64,000 bases of DNA from an uncultured Clostridia bacterium (GTDB lineage Bacteria; Bacillota; Clostridia; Peptostreptococcales; Anaerovoracaceae): positions 124,001-188,000 of the forward strand of contig CAKQGQ010000002.1 in assembly GCA_934233735.1 (NCBI GenBank). Direction: 5' to 3'. The notes beneath the pieces were generated by a model. It was not told the DNA's origin, did not search any database, and saw only the letters and a program-made list of their open reading frames with translations. Below are positions 1-9,405 of this stretch, piece after piece. Each line of letters opens with the position of its first letter. Positions within the stretch are counted from its first letter, which is position 1. Made by a program: the position numbers and the translations under genes.

Positions 1-1
1 T

Positions 2-1597
2 GACGTATATGATGACAATGGCGAAATCACAAGATACGTTAAAGTACAGCCTGAAAAGGTAAAAGAAATCGTAGAAAGTCACTTAGTAAACCACAAGGTT
101 TGCGAAGAACTTGCAATTACAGAAGAAGACAAGCAGTTCATCGGAAAACAGCAGAGAGTTGTTCTGAGAAACTGCGGAATCATCAATCCGGAAAACATTG
201 ATGAATACCTTGCTGTAGATGGTTACAAGGCTATCGAAAAGGTGCTCAATTCCATGAAGCCGGAAGATGTTATCGAAGAAATCAAGATTTCCGGATTAAG
301 AGGAAGAGGCGGCGCAGGCTTCCCTACATGGTTCAAGTGGAACGCTGCAAAAGCAAGTCCGGGAAATGAAAAATATTTAGTATGTAATGCCGACGAAGGT
401 GACCCGGGTGCATTCATGGACCGTTCCGTTCTGGAAGGCGACCCGCATTCCTTAATCGAAGGCATGATCATCGGCGGATATGCAATGGGAGCATCCCAGG
501 GCGTTATCTACTGCCGTGCTGAGTATCCGCTTGCAATCAAGAGACTTGAAATTGCAATGGCTCAGGCAAGAGAAAGAGGATACCTCGGAAAGAACATTTT
601 CGGAAGCGGATTTGACTTTGATATCTATATCAAGGCAGGCGCAGGCGCATTCGTATGCGGTGAAGAAACAGCTCTGATCGCATCCCTCGAAGGCGAAAGA
701 GGCATGCCTAGACTGAAACCACCTTTCCCTGCAGCTAAGGGCTTCTGGCAGAAACCTACGGACATCAACAACGTAGAAACACTCGCTAATGTTCCTTGGA
801 TCATCTTCAACGGCGGAGCTGCTTTCGGCAAATTCGGAACAGAAGCTTCCAAGGGTACGAAAGTATTCGCACTCGCAGGAAAGATCAAGAAGGGCGGCCT
901 CGTAGAAGTACCTATGGGCATGACTCTGAGAGAAGTTCTTTTCGGCATCGGCGGCGGAATCAAGAACGACAGAGAATTCAAGGCTGTTCAGATGGGTGGA
1001 CCATCCGGCGGATGTATCCCGGCACACTTAATCGACACTCCTGTTACATATGAAGACATCAATAAGACAGGTGCTATCGTAGGTTCCGGCGGTATGATCG
1101 TAATGGACGAAGATACTTGTATGGTAGACATGGCAAGATACTTCCTGAACTTCACTCGTGACGAATCCTGCGGTAAGTGTAACTACTGCCGTATCGGTAC
1201 GAAGAGAATGCTTGAAATTCTTGAAAGAATTACAAACGGCGAAGGTAAGGACGGAGACATTGAACTTTTGGAAGAACTCGCAGGAAAGATCAAAGACGGT
1301 TCGCTCTGCGGTCTCGGACAGACAGCTCCAAACCCTGTACTTACAACAATCAAGTACTTCAGAAACGAATATGAAGACCATATTTACAACCATAAATGTA
1401 CAGCGAAGTCCTGTAAGGCTCTCGTAACTTACACAATTACAGATGCCTGCAAGGGATGTACGGCTTGTGCTCGTAAATGTCCTGTCGGCGCTATTTCCGG
1501 CGAAGTTAAGGGACAGCACGTTATCGACAAAGAAAAATGTATCAAGTGCGGCAAGTGCTTAGAAACTTGCAAGTTTGGTGCAATTGAAAAGAACTAG
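2..1597 (+). CDS. NuoF/HydB-like NADH-binding flavoprotein subunit, 5' partial
   Basis: Subunit that should bind NAD(H) and FMN and pass electrons to iron-sulfur clusters of a soluble complex. The frame is open to the window edge, so the start is outside; an in-frame ATG at 242 is internal. The visible order is: the tail of a thioredoxin-like [2Fe-2S] domain; the glycine-rich NADH/FMN region (GRGGAGFP, then CNADEGDPGAFMDR); the N3-type cluster motif ESCGKCNYCRIGT; and a C-terminal ferredoxin-like pair of [4Fe-4S] motifs (CKGCTACARKCP and CIKCGKCLETCKF). That order is typical of HydB and related bifurcating enzymes rather than of complex I NuoF, which lacks the ferredoxin tail. It ends 16 bp before the next gene, which has an AGGAGG site, so the two form an operon. 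The codon choice is strongly biased, as expected for high expression. Confidence 0.93.
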   Translation, partial: DVYDDNGEITRYVKVQPEKVKEIVESHLVNHKVCEELAITEEDKQFIGKQQRVVLRNCGIINPENIDEYLAVDGYKAIEKVLNSMKPEDVIEEIKISGLRGRGGAGFPTWFKWNAAKASPGNEKYLVCNADEGDPGAFMDRSVLEGDPHSLIEGMIIGGYAMGASQGVIYCRAEYPLAIKRLEIAMAQARERGYLGKNIFGSGFDFDIYIKAGAGAFVCGEETALIASLEGERGMPRLKPPFPAAKGFWQKPTDINNVETLANVPWIIFNGGAAFGKFGTEASKGTKVFALAGKIKKGGLVEVPMGMTLREVLFGIGGGIKNDREFKAVQMGGPSGGCIPAHLIDTPVTYEDINKTGAIVGSGGMIVMDEDTCMVDMARYFLNFTRDESCGKCNYCRIGTKRMLEILERITNGEGKDGDIELLEELAGKIKDGSLCGLGQTAPNPVLTTIKYFRNEYEDHIYNHKCTAKSCKALVTYTITDACKGCTACARKCPVGAISGEVKGQHVIDKEKCIKCGKCLETCKFGAIEKN

Positions 1598-1613
1598 AGA
1601 GGAGGAAACGGTA

Positions 1614-4600
1614 ATGAATAAATATAGATTAAATATTAACGGCAAAGAAGTTACAGGTTTTGCCGGCCAGACTATTCTTGAAGTTGCCAGAGAAAATGAT
1701 ATTTTCATTCCAACTCTTTGCTACGATGAAAGAACTAAAATTTACGGTTCCTGCGGTCTCTGTATGTGCGAAGTAGACGGAAATCCGAAGCTTTGCAAAG
1801 CATGTGCAACAGAAATCGCACCGGGAATGATTGTTAACACAAATACAGACAGAGTCATCGAATCCAGAAAGACAAACCTTGAACTTCTGCTTTCCAACCA
1901 CACAGGTGACTGCAGACCTCCATGCGTACTCGCATGTCCTGCAAAGACAGACTGCCAGGGTTATGTTGGATTAATCGCAAACGGCGAATTCGAAGCTGCG
2001 CTTGAACTGGTTAAGGATAAAATTCCTCTGCCGGCAGCACTCGGAAGAGTATGTCCTCATCCATGCGAAGAAGCATGCAGAAGAGGCCTTGTTGACGAAC
2101 CAATTTCCATTCAGCAGTTAAAGAGATTCGTTGCTGATCAGGATCTTGACGGCGAAAGATTCTTACCTGAATGTGAAGAAGACACAGGTAAGAGCGTTGC
2201 TATCATCGGCGGCGGCCCTATGGGATTATCCGCAGCTTACTTCTTGAGACAGATGGGTCACAGAGTAACCATCTTCGAAGCAATGCCTAAGGCAGGCGGT
2301 ATGCTCAGATACGGCATTCCGGAATACAGACTTCCGAAGGCTGTTTTAGATGAAGAAATCGCTACAATCGAAATGATGGGCGTTGAAATCATCACAAATA
2401 CAAAGATTGGCGAAGACATTCCGTTCGAAACAATCAAAGCAGACTTCGACGCAGTTCTCCTCGGCATCGGCGCATGGGTTTCCACAGGCGTTGGCTGCAA
2501 GGGTGAAGATGCAGAAGGCGTTATCGGCGGTATCGACTTCTTAAGAAAAGTTGTTAGAAACGAAGAAATCGGCATGGGCGAAAGAGTTGCAATTGTCGGC
2601 GGTGGTAACACTGCAATGGACGCTTGCAGAACAGCTGTAAGACTCGGTGCGAAAGAAGTTTACAACATCTACAGAAGAACAAAAGATGAAATGCCTGCTG
2701 ATATGGTAGAAATCGAAGAAGCAGAAGAGGAAGGCGTAATCTTCAAGAACTTAACGAACCCAATCGAAGTTGTAAAAGACGAAAACGGTCATGTTAAGGA
2801 AGTTGTTCTTCAAGTTATGGAACTCGGTGAACCGGATGCTTCCGGCAGAAGAAAACCGATTCCGGTTGAAGGAAAGACAGAAACTCTTGCAATCGATACC
2901 ATGATCCTTGCTATCGGTCAGGCAGTAGATGCTTCCATCTTCGACTGTGACAAGACAAGAAAGAACGCAATCGCTTACGATCCGGATACATTCATGACAA
3001 GCATTCCGGGCGTATTCGCAGGCGGTGACTGCGGTAACGATAAGATTTCCATCGCTGTTGAAGCAATCGCAGATGCTCGCAAGGTATCCGACATTATCGA
3101 CGCTTACCTTGACGGTGAAGAAATCAAATATGAAAAACCTTTCTTCGTAGAAAGAGACGATATCACAGAAAAGACTTTCGAAGACAGAGAAAGACTTTGC
3201 AGACCGACTCTTCCTCAGCTCAGCGCAGAAGAAAGAAAGGACAACTTCAGCGAAGTTATTCCTTACGCATACACAGAAGAACAGGCTGTTGAAGAAGCTT
3301 CCAGATGTCTGGAATGCGGATGCCACGACTATTTCGAATGTAAGCTGATTGACTTTGCAAACCAGTATGATGTACACCCTGAAAGATTCGCAGGCGACAA
3401 GAATACAATTGAATTCGAAGATGCTCATCCGTTCATCGTAAGAGATCCGAACAAGTGTATCCTTTGCGGACTTTGCGTAAGAGTCTGTGACGAAGTTATG
3501 GGCGTTGGCGCTTTAGGCCTTGTACACAGAGGTTTCGATACAGTCGTTAAGCCGAACATGGAAAAACCGCTCATCGAATCCGGATGTATCTCCTGCGGAC
3601 AGTGCGTAAGCGTATGTCCTACAGGCGCTCTTCAGGAAAAGACTTCCATGATCAAGGAAACTCCGCTTGCTGCTGACATTACAGAAACGACTTGTTCGTA
3701 CTGCTCCGTTGGCTGCTCGCTGAAGCTTGAATCCTACGGCGATCTCTTAATCAAAGCTAACCCGGATAAGGACGGCGTTGTAAACAAAGGACTCATCTGC
3801 GGTAAGGGTAAATGGGGATTTGACTGCTCCGTACTCGAAGGCAAGATTGAAGATCCGCTTGTAAAGGAAGACGGAAGATTCAGAGAAGCTGATTACCACG
3901 AAGCAACGGTTCTCATCGCTAAGAGAATGCAGACAATCGGTGCGAAATACGGTAAGGATGCAATCGCAGTTGCAATTTCCGACAGATATACAAACGAAGA
4001 AGCTTATGCTATGAAGAGAATGGCAGATGTTATAGGCGCAAAAGTTCTCTGCATGAACAACAGAGCAAACGGACTTGCTGAAGTTCTTGGCTTCGATGCT
4101 TCTCCGAACACAATCGACGAACTTCTTTCCACAAACGTAATCTTAAGAGTTGGCTTTGAAGACAATGACTCCAGAGTGATCTCCTTAAAGATGAAGCAGG
4201 CTGCAGAAGCAGGCGCTAATGTAATTAACCTCTGCAACGGTGAAAACGACCTTGGATTCCTGAAGGAAATCGCTAAGGCTATTATCGACAGCGGCAAGGC
4301 TAAGAAGGTTGAAGGATATGACGAATTCGCAGCATCCGTTGCAAACGTTAAGGTTTCCGACGAAGCTAAGGCTATCGCAGATACATACCTTGCAGCGAAG
4401 AAGGCAATGATCGTTTACCAGCAGAATTTCCTGACGGTTGACGGTGCGAAACTCGTTGGCGACATCGCAATGCTTTCCGGACACATCGGATCACCTAGAA
4501 ACGGTATCCTTATGGTTAAGCCTAAGAACAACTCTCAGGGTCTCATCGACATGGGAATCACTGCAGGCAGGGAAGCACTGGAAGGCGTTAAGGCTCTCGT

Positions 4601-5075
4601 AGTATTCGGCGAAAACGCTGATATCGATACAACAGGACTTGAATTCCTTGCAGTATGCGATACGCATATGACAGAACTTGCTGAAAAGGCTAACGTAGTA
4701 ATCCCTGGAACAGGATTTGCGAGTGCTGATGGTACTTATACAAATACCGAAAGAAGATTACAGCCGGTAACAGCTGCAATCGACGAAGATATCCTCTTCA
4801 CGAACTGGGAAGTTGCTGCAGAAGTTGCAAGCGTATTCGAAGTTGAATTCGGATGGGATACAGAAGAAGACATTTCCGTTGAAATGTGCGACACTGTTCC
4901 TGCTTACAAGTATGCAGAAGTCGGCGAAGTTCTTGGCGGTGCATTAGCTCCGACAGACGAAGCAAAACTTGCAGTTGTAGGCGACGGCGCAGTTGTTGAT
5001 GCTCTTCCATGCACAGACAGCTTAATGCAGGACATCATGGACAGACTTCCAAAAGCTGCTAATCCGACAGCATAA
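1614..5075 (+). CDS. Large iron-sulfur flavoprotein: NfnB/GltD-like NADPH module fused to a NuoG-like module
   Basis: A 1153-residue protein started at ATG 1614, which follows GAGAGGAGG; the ATG at 1575 lies inside the upstream gene. Domain order: plant-type [2Fe-2S] ferredoxin (about 1-75, CYDERTKIYGSCGLCMC); GltD/NfnB-like cysteine region (about 100-160); FAD fold (IIGGGPMG near 196); NADP fold (IVGGGNTAMD near 325); FAD C-motif (GGDCGNDK); two [4Fe-4S] sites (CILCGLCVRVCDEV, CISCGQCVSVCP); then a NuoG/molybdopterin-type region from about 690 (CSYCSVGCSLK). The position where formate dehydrogenases carry Sec or Cys reads NNRANGLAEVLG, so Mo catalysis is unlikely. Paired with the NuoF-like protein it best fits a soluble transhydrogenase joining NAD(H), NADP(H) and ferredoxin, as in Sporomusa-type Nfn. 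Annotation tools may name it formate dehydrogenase alpha subunit or glutamate synthase; I think both are wrong. Confidence 0.85.
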   Translation: MNKYRLNINGKEVTGFAGQTILEVARENDIFIPTLCYDERTKIYGSCGLCMCEVDGNPKLCKACATEIAPGMIVNTNTDRVIESRKTNLELLLSNHTGDCRPPCVLACPAKTDCQGYVGLIANGEFEAALELVKDKIPLPAALGRVCPHPCEEACRRGLVDEPISIQQLKRFVADQDLDGERFLPECEEDTGKSVAIIGGGPMGLSAAYFLRQMGHRVTIFEAMPKAGGMLRYGIPEYRLPKAVLDEEIATIEMMGVEIITNTKIGEDIPFETIKADFDAVLLGIGAWVSTGVGCKGEDAEGVIGGIDFLRKVVRNEEIGMGERVAIVGGGNTAMDACRTAVRLGAKEVYNIYRRTKDEMPADMVEIEEAEEEGVIFKNLTNPIEVVKDENGHVKEVVLQVMELGEPDASGRRKPIPVEGKTETLAIDTMILAIGQAVDASIFDCDKTRKNAIAYDPDTFMTSIPGVFAGGDCGNDKISIAVEAIADARKVSDIIDAYLDGEEIKYEKPFFVERDDITEKTFEDRERLCRPTLPQLSAEERKDNFSEVIPYAYTEEQAVEEASRCLECGCHDYFECKLIDFANQYDVHPERFAGDKNTIEFEDAHPFIVRDPNKCILCGLCVRVCDEVMGVGALGLVHRGFDTVVKPNMEKPLIESGCISCGQCVSVCPTGALQEKTSMIKETPLAADITETTCSYCSVGCSLKLESYGDLLIKANPDKDGVVNKGLICGKGKWGFDCSVLEGKIEDPLVKEDGRFREADYHEATVLIAKRMQTIGAKYGKDAIAVAISDRYTNEEAYAMKRMADVIGAKVLCMNNRANGLAEVLGFDASPNTIDELLSTNVILRVGFEDNDSRVISLKMKQAAEAGANVINLCNGENDLGFLKEIAKAIIDSGKAKKVEGYDEFAASVANVKVSDEAKAIADTYLAAKKAMIVYQQNFLTVDGAKLVGDIAMLSGHIGSPRNGILMVKPKNNSQGLIDMGITAGREALEGVKALVVFGENADIDTTGLEFLAVCDTHMTELAEKANVVIPGTGFASADGTYTNTERRLQPVTAAIDEDILFTNWEVAAEVASVFEVEFGWDTEEDISVEMCDTVPAYKYAEVGEVLGGALAPTDEAKLAVVGDGAVVDALPCTDSLMQDIMDRLPKAANPTA

Positions 5076-5094
5076 ATAATTTTATAAAAGATAA

Positions 5095-5128
5095 TAAAAA
5101 AGGGCTCTTCTTTTGAGGAGCTCTTTTT
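5095..5128 (+). terminator. Rho-independent terminator after the flavoprotein operon
   Basis: A-run, 9-bp stem GGGCTCTTC/GAGGAGCTC (two G-U pairs), loop TTTT, then TTTTT. Confidence 0.9.
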
Positions 5129-5379
5129 ATCTGTTGAAATTTCAATATTTTGATTGAATTATACCATCTAAATCTTTTGGTTTAGATATAAAATATTACA
5201 GTTAAACATAATGAAATTAACCCTAAGGATAATTGCCTTCTATGTATAATTTGGCTAATCTTTAACAAGCGGCAAATCTATAAAATAAGCATTCATTCTT
5301 AATTTAACTTTTACTTCATATTTCTGGATTTGCGGCGAGAACTTATCCCCATTACATTATATAAATAGGAGGTATAATT
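5129..5379. other. AT-rich intergenic leader before the NhaC gene
   Basis: No open frame of note. A small inverted repeat ATCTAAA/TTTAGAT lies at 5166-5187. A TATATAAAT stretch just before the ribosome site may be a -10 region, but I see no good -35 partner. Confidence 0.5.
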
Positions 5380-6870
5380 ATGGGCAGAAAAATACCGTTT
5401 TGGCAAGTAATTCTTGTCATGATTGTAATGATTGTATTGCTTTATTGGTCAATTGTTAAAGACGCGGGAGAAAAACCGCATATTGCTTTAATGATTGCGG
5501 CACTGGTAGCAGGCGTTGTTGCATGTTCAAACGGATGGAAATGGTCATATCTTGAACAGGGTATGATTGCAGCTATTCAAAGATCCATGCAGGCAATCCT
5601 GATCCTTGCGGTTTTAGGAGCAATTATTTCATCCTGGATGGCAGCGGGAACGATTCCTACAATGATGTATTACGGAATCAAAGTTATTAATCCAAAAATC
5701 TTCTTACTGACATCCTGCTTGCTTTGCAGCATTGTATCATTGGCGACAGGATCGTCATGGTCCACTGCAGGCTCCATGGGCGTAGCGCTTATGGGTGTTG
5801 GAGCAGCACTCGGATTCCCATCTGCTATGACTGCAGGAGCGATCGTTTCCGGAGCGTACTTTGGAGACAAGATGTCGCCATTATCCGACACTACAAACCT
5901 TGCACCTGCTATGGCAGGAGCAAATTTGTTTACGCACATCAAACACATGATTTACACAACGGGAACTTCTTTAATCATTGCGTTGATTGCATACGCGGTT
6001 ATGGGCTTTATGTTTGCATCCAACAACGAAGCAGATCTTTCAACAATGGATGCTATCCTCGAGTTTATCAAAGAAGCGTCGAATATTAATCTTTTGACGT
6101 TGATTCCGCCGCTGTTTGTAATTGCAGCTGTTGCAATGAAGCTTCCTGCAATCCCTGCACTCGTAGTTGCGGCACTTCTTGGCATTCCGTTCTTCTTTAT
6201 GAACGCAGAATACATTGAAATGGCAATGGGAGATGCTATGACTCACAACATCTTCAACATCCTTGACTATGGTATTTCTTTGGGAAATGTTCCTGATGAT
6301 GCATCATTAATCGTTCAGAAACTTTCTTCGCTGCTTTCATCCAGTGGATTAATCGGTATGTTTGATACAATCGCTATCATTATTGCAGCAATGTGCTTCG
6401 GTGGAATTTTGGATGTAACCGGAATGATGGCACAAATCGCAGAAAAGATCCTTACAATTGCAAAGGGAAGAGGCGGTTTAGTTCTTGCTACGGAACTTAT
6501 GTGTCTTGTTACGAACGCAGTATGCTGTGACCAGTACTTATCCTTAGTACTTCCGGGCAGAATGTTCAAGGAAAAATTTGAAGATATGAGACTTCGTCCG
6601 GAAAACCTTTCCAGATGTCTGGAAGACTGCGGAACCATTACATCCAATTTCTTCCCATGGAATACTTGCGGTGCGACAATGAGAAAATTCCTCGGTGTAG
6701 ACTCCAGCTATATTCCTTATGCGATTCTTAACTGGCTCAACCCTATAGTTTCCGTATTCTTCGGGTATACCGGCATTACTATGACAAGAATGACGGATGA
6801 AGAATATGAGGCACTTTTGAGAACCAGAGAAGAAGAGAAGAAGATGGCTATGGCAGCTATGGAAGCATAA
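5380..6870 (+). CDS. nhaC: NhaC family Na+/H+ antiporter
   Basis: A 496-residue polytopic membrane protein of the NhaC family, expected to exchange sodium (or a small metabolite) against protons across the cell membrane. About a dozen hydrophobic segments are visible. The conserved block ATGSSWSTAGSMG, followed by GAYFGDKMSPLSDTTNLAPA, is typical of NhaC/MleN proteins. The start at 5380 follows AGGAGGTATAATT. The gene stands alone, bounded by terminators at 5095 and 6942. Codon use is biased as in the preceding operon, suggesting good expression. Substrate cannot be told from sequence; some relatives exchange malate and lactate. Confidence 0.9.
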   Translation: MGRKIPFWQVILVMIVMIVLLYWSIVKDAGEKPHIALMIAALVAGVVACSNGWKWSYLEQGMIAAIQRSMQAILILAVLGAIISSWMAAGTIPTMMYYGIKVINPKIFLLTSCLLCSIVSLATGSSWSTAGSMGVALMGVGAALGFPSAMTAGAIVSGAYFGDKMSPLSDTTNLAPAMAGANLFTHIKHMIYTTGTSLIIALIAYAVMGFMFASNNEADLSTMDAILEFIKEASNINLLTLIPPLFVIAAVAMKLPAIPALVVAALLGIPFFFMNAEYIEMAMGDAMTHNIFNILDYGISLGNVPDDASLIVQKLSSLLSSSGLIGMFDTIAIIIAAMCFGGILDVTGMMAQIAEKILTIAKGRGGLVLATELMCLVTNAVCCDQYLSLVLPGRMFKEKFEDMRLRPENLSRCLEDCGTITSNFFPWNTCGATMRKFLGVDSSYIPYAILNWLNPIVSVFFGYTGITMTRMTDEEYEALLRTREEEKKMAMAAMEA

Positions 6871-6941
6871 GAATGTCAATTATATCCGCATAAGTCGGAC
6901 CTATAAGTCCTTCTTATAATATATAAATAAATGAATGAAGG

Positions 6942-6980
6942 TCAAAATGTCGGGTTAAATCCCGGCATTTTGATTTTTTA
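6942..6980 (+). terminator. Rho-independent terminator after nhaC
   Basis: 13-bp stem TCAAAATGTCGGG/CCCGGCATTTTGA with loop TTAAAT, followed by a run of T. Confidence 0.95.
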
Positions 6981-7002
6981 AAGTTAGCTATGAGCCACTT
7001 TC

Positions 7003-7031
7003 TTGCTCGAATTGCAGATACGTGGTATAAT
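7003..7031 (+). promoter_or_regulatory. Sigma-A type promoter of the LuxR-type gene
   Basis: TTGCTC, a 17-bp spacer, then a perfect TATAAT, 33 bp before the start codon. Confidence 0.8.
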
Positions 7032-7063
7032 AAAAAAAGAAAAGAGAAAAGTAAGGAGATAAA

Positions 7064-7981
7064 ATGTCGCATATATTTTTTTTCATAACTGTAAGTATAA
7101 TTGTATTTTCGGTTATACCGCTTGTAATATTGCTTTCTTCCGTTCAGTACTTACATGGTGTTAAACCATTAGTGAAACGAATGAGTTTATTTCTTGTTAT
7201 TTTTATTGCGGAAGCTATAAGCAATATGATTCTTTTCTATAACGAGGAAGTAGTAGATATTAACATTACAAAATTATTTTACCGGTTTGGATGGTATTAT
7301 TTATATGCACTTGTGCTGTTCGGCTGGCTGCCGATTTTTAAATATTTATGTAAAAACAAATTTGTAACTGTAATCGACAAGCTTAATCATTATTTTCTTA
7401 TTATCTATACTACAGCATGGATATTTTCTGCCACGCTCGCACCCGAGCATTTTCGGAGCGTCATTACCATGTGTGACAAGGTGCAAATCACTTTCTTGCT
7501 TCTCGGAATCTTATGCTGCATTTATTCTTTCCTAAAAAAAGAAAAGGAAGATATGGTGTCTGTTTTTTATGCTTTGACTGTCTTCCTCTTCAATTTGTTG
7601 TCATTTTACTGGAAGGAAGACCCACTTCTTCTTAAAGAGAATCTTTACCTCTTCTCATGGATTGGTATTGCGTTTGCGACATTAGCTTACATCATCTATC
7701 TTGTAAAAAGTGAAAAATCGAAAAGTGTTTCTTGTCTACAGGAAAAGAATTTTGATATTGACGGAGCTTATCGTAAAGTTCGGGAAGCTTACGGTTTGAC
7801 CAAAAGAGAGGAAGATATTCTTCGTGAAATCTATTCGGGCAAGAGCAACCAGCAGATTGCTTCTGATTTATGCATAAGCGAAGCAACCGTAAAAGCACAT
7901 ATTCATAATTTACTTGGAAAGATGAGCGTCGGAAGCCGTGTGGAAGCTATCGTAGCAGTGCAGAAAGAAATGTATTTGTAA
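7064..7981 (+). CDS. Membrane-anchored LuxR-family transcriptional regulator
   Basis: A 305-residue protein with about six or seven hydrophobic segments over residues 1-220 and a C-terminal LuxR/GerE helix-turn-helix (YGLTKREEDILREI, then SNQQIASDLCISEATVKAH). It probably senses a membrane or extracellular cue and regulates transcription directly; there is no receiver domain or partner kinase here. The start follows AAGGAGATAAA. It has its own promoter at 7003-7031. The nearest downstream genes are azlCD, 98 bp away, possible targets by position only. This many-TM plus LuxR layout is common in anaerobic gut and oral bacteria, and its signals are mostly unknown. Confidence 0.85.
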   Translation: MSHIFFFITVSIIVFSVIPLVILLSSVQYLHGVKPLVKRMSLFLVIFIAEAISNMILFYNEEVVDINITKLFYRFGWYYLYALVLFGWLPIFKYLCKNKFVTVIDKLNHYFLIIYTTAWIFSATLAPEHFRSVITMCDKVQITFLLLGILCCIYSFLKKEKEDMVSVFYALTVFLFNLLSFYWKEDPLLLKENLYLFSWIGIAFATLAYIIYLVKSEKSKSVSCLQEKNFDIDGAYRKVREAYGLTKREEDILREIYSGKSNQQIASDLCISEATVKAHIHNLLGKMSVGSRVEAIVAVQKEMYL

Positions 7982-8079
7982 TTTTTAATGACAATATTCG
8001 AAGGGGAAAGAAGCATGATTTTATTTAGGAAGATATGTTATATTATTTTTTCAGAATAACTTGCAAAGGATGACATAAA

Positions 8080-8802
8080 ATGAAAGAAATTAACGAAAAG
8101 AAAGACAAAACTAAAGAAAACATAAAAAAGACTGCCTTTATAAAAACAATTCCGGTTATGTGCAGCTATCTGTTTATGGGCACTGCCTATGGGATGTTGA
8201 TGGAAAACGCGGGATTCCCATGGTATTATTCCATGTTTGCGAGCCTCACGCTATATACCGGGGCATTTCAGTTTATGCTGATTACTTTTTTGAGCAGCGG
8301 GGCTTCCGTTTTGACAATCGGTCTTTCCGCCTTTTTAATGAACAGCAGACAGACCTTTTACAGCATTTCCTTCGTAGATGCGTTTCGAAGCATGGGAAAG
8401 AGAAGAAATTTTATGATTCGAACGATGACAGACGAAACCTATGCGCTGAACTGTTCCATTTCAAAAGACGATCCGAACCGATATGAACTGATGTACTGGA
8501 TTGCAATCTTCAGCAAATTCTACTGGGTAGCGGCAAGCGCTGCGGGGGGAATCATCGGGCAGTTAATTCCGTATGACCTTACCGGAATTGATTTTTGCAT
8601 GACAGCACTGTTTGTGATTCTGTTTATCAATCAATGGGAAGCGACAAACGACCACAGGCCGGCTTTTATTGGGCTGGGCGTCGCAATTGCATCTCTTCTC
8701 ATATTCGGAGCGGGCTCTTTCATGCTTCCGTCGCTGCTGATAGCTTCAGCACTTTTAATTTTGATTACAAAGCTTGATGAAAGGAGGAAGGAAGCGAAAT
8801 GA
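8080..8802 (+). CDS. azlC: AzlC, large subunit of branched-chain amino acid exporter
   Basis: A 240-residue AzlC family membrane protein (family signature near the N terminus: YLFMGTAYGMLMENAGF; then FLMNSRQTFYSISF). It forms an exporter with AzlD that releases leucine/isoleucine/valine or analogues. A charged leader of about 25 residues (KEINEKKDKTKENIKK) precedes the first membrane segment. The stop codon overlaps the azlD start by 4 bases (ATGA), so the two are translationally coupled. Fits an amino acid fermenter that must control branched-chain pools. Confidence 0.93.
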   Translation: MKEINEKKDKTKENIKKTAFIKTIPVMCSYLFMGTAYGMLMENAGFPWYYSMFASLTLYTGAFQFMLITFLSSGASVLTIGLSAFLMNSRQTFYSISFVDAFRSMGKRRNFMIRTMTDETYALNCSISKDDPNRYELMYWIAIFSKFYWVAASAAGGIIGQLIPYDLTGIDFCMTALFVILFINQWEATNDHRPAFIGLGVAIASLLIFGAGSFMLPSLLIASALLILITKLDERRKEAK

Positions 8803-9125
8803 ACACTTATGCGATTTTAATTATTCTGTTTTCGGCGGCGATTACGCTGGCTCTCAGAGCGTTTCCTTTCATCGTATTTCGCGGGGATCGCCAGATGCCG
8901 CAGCTTATGAAGGATCTCGGCGACATGCTTCCGGCAGCCGTTATGGCCGTTCTGATTATTTACTGTCTGAAAAGCGTTCCGAGCGATTTTTCCGGGACGG
9001 GAATTTGGCAGCTTGTCAGCGTTTTTGTGGTTGCAGTCAGTTATAAATGGAAGCATAATACGCTTTTGAGCCTTGTTTTGGGGACCGCATGCTATATGAT
9101 TTTGATTCGGCTGCAGCTTTTTTAA
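8799..9125 (+). CDS. azlD: AzlD, small subunit of branched-chain amino acid exporter
   Basis: A 108-residue protein with about four membrane segments, of the AzlD family (N-terminal ALRAFPFIVF, then MPQLMKDLGDMLPAAVMAVLI). It is the obligate small partner of AzlC. The start overlaps the azlC stop. The ribosome site AGGAGG lies inside the end of azlC. Confidence 0.93.
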   Translation: MNTYAILIILFSAAITLALRAFPFIVFRGDRQMPQLMKDLGDMLPAAVMAVLIIYCLKSVPSDFSGTGIWQLVSVFVVAVSYKWKHNTLLSLVLGTACYMILIRLQLF

Positions 9126-9162
9126 AAATATGTTGATTTTGTGAAAAAAATTTAAAAAAACA

Positions 9163-9200
9163 TGTAACCTTTTGACCTCCTGTGCGGAGTATATTATGTA
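9163..9200 (+). promoter_or_regulatory. Candidate promoter of the small lipoprotein gene, possibly ECF-sigma type
   Basis: TGTAAC at 9163-9168, 16 bp, then CGGA resembles extracytoplasmic-function sigma promoters. An overlapping sigma-A reading is TTGACC at 9172, 17 bp, TATGTA at 9195. The two cannot be told apart by eye. Confidence 0.45.
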
Positions 9201-9265
9201 AGGGCCATGCGCCGATATACTTACAATAAGTTTAGAAAAATTTGAAGCACAAGGAGGAATATGAA

Positions 9266-9340
9266 ATGAAGAATTTATTACCATTGGTTTTAATCGCAGG
9301 TATTATGTTAGTGTTCTCCGCTTGTGGTACTTTAGCTTAG
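9266..9340 (+). CDS. Very small lipoprotein (24 residues)
   Basis: The ATG at 9266 follows AAGGAGGAATATGAA and encodes MKNLLPLVLIAGIMLVFSAC plus GTLA. This is a lysine-bearing n-region, a hydrophobic core and a lipobox-like FSAC cysteine, leaving a mature lipopeptide of five residues. The gene sits between its own candidate promoter and a strong terminator (9406), so it is probably a real monocistronic transcript despite its size. Function unknown. Tiny lipoproteins of this kind recall entericidin-type peptides, but I see no homology that proves it. Confidence 0.6.
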   Translation: MKNLLPLVLIAGIMLVFSACGTLA

Positions 9341-9405
9341 GGGATAGCGTATAAAGTATACAGAAGGGGAATTTGCATAACGGATTGATTAAAAGAAAGA
9401 CAAAG

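Noticed and set aside
1614..5075. Formate dehydrogenase alpha subunit
   Set aside because: The molybdopterin-type region lacks the catalytic Sec/Cys motif, and a GltD/NfnB module and NuoF partner are present.
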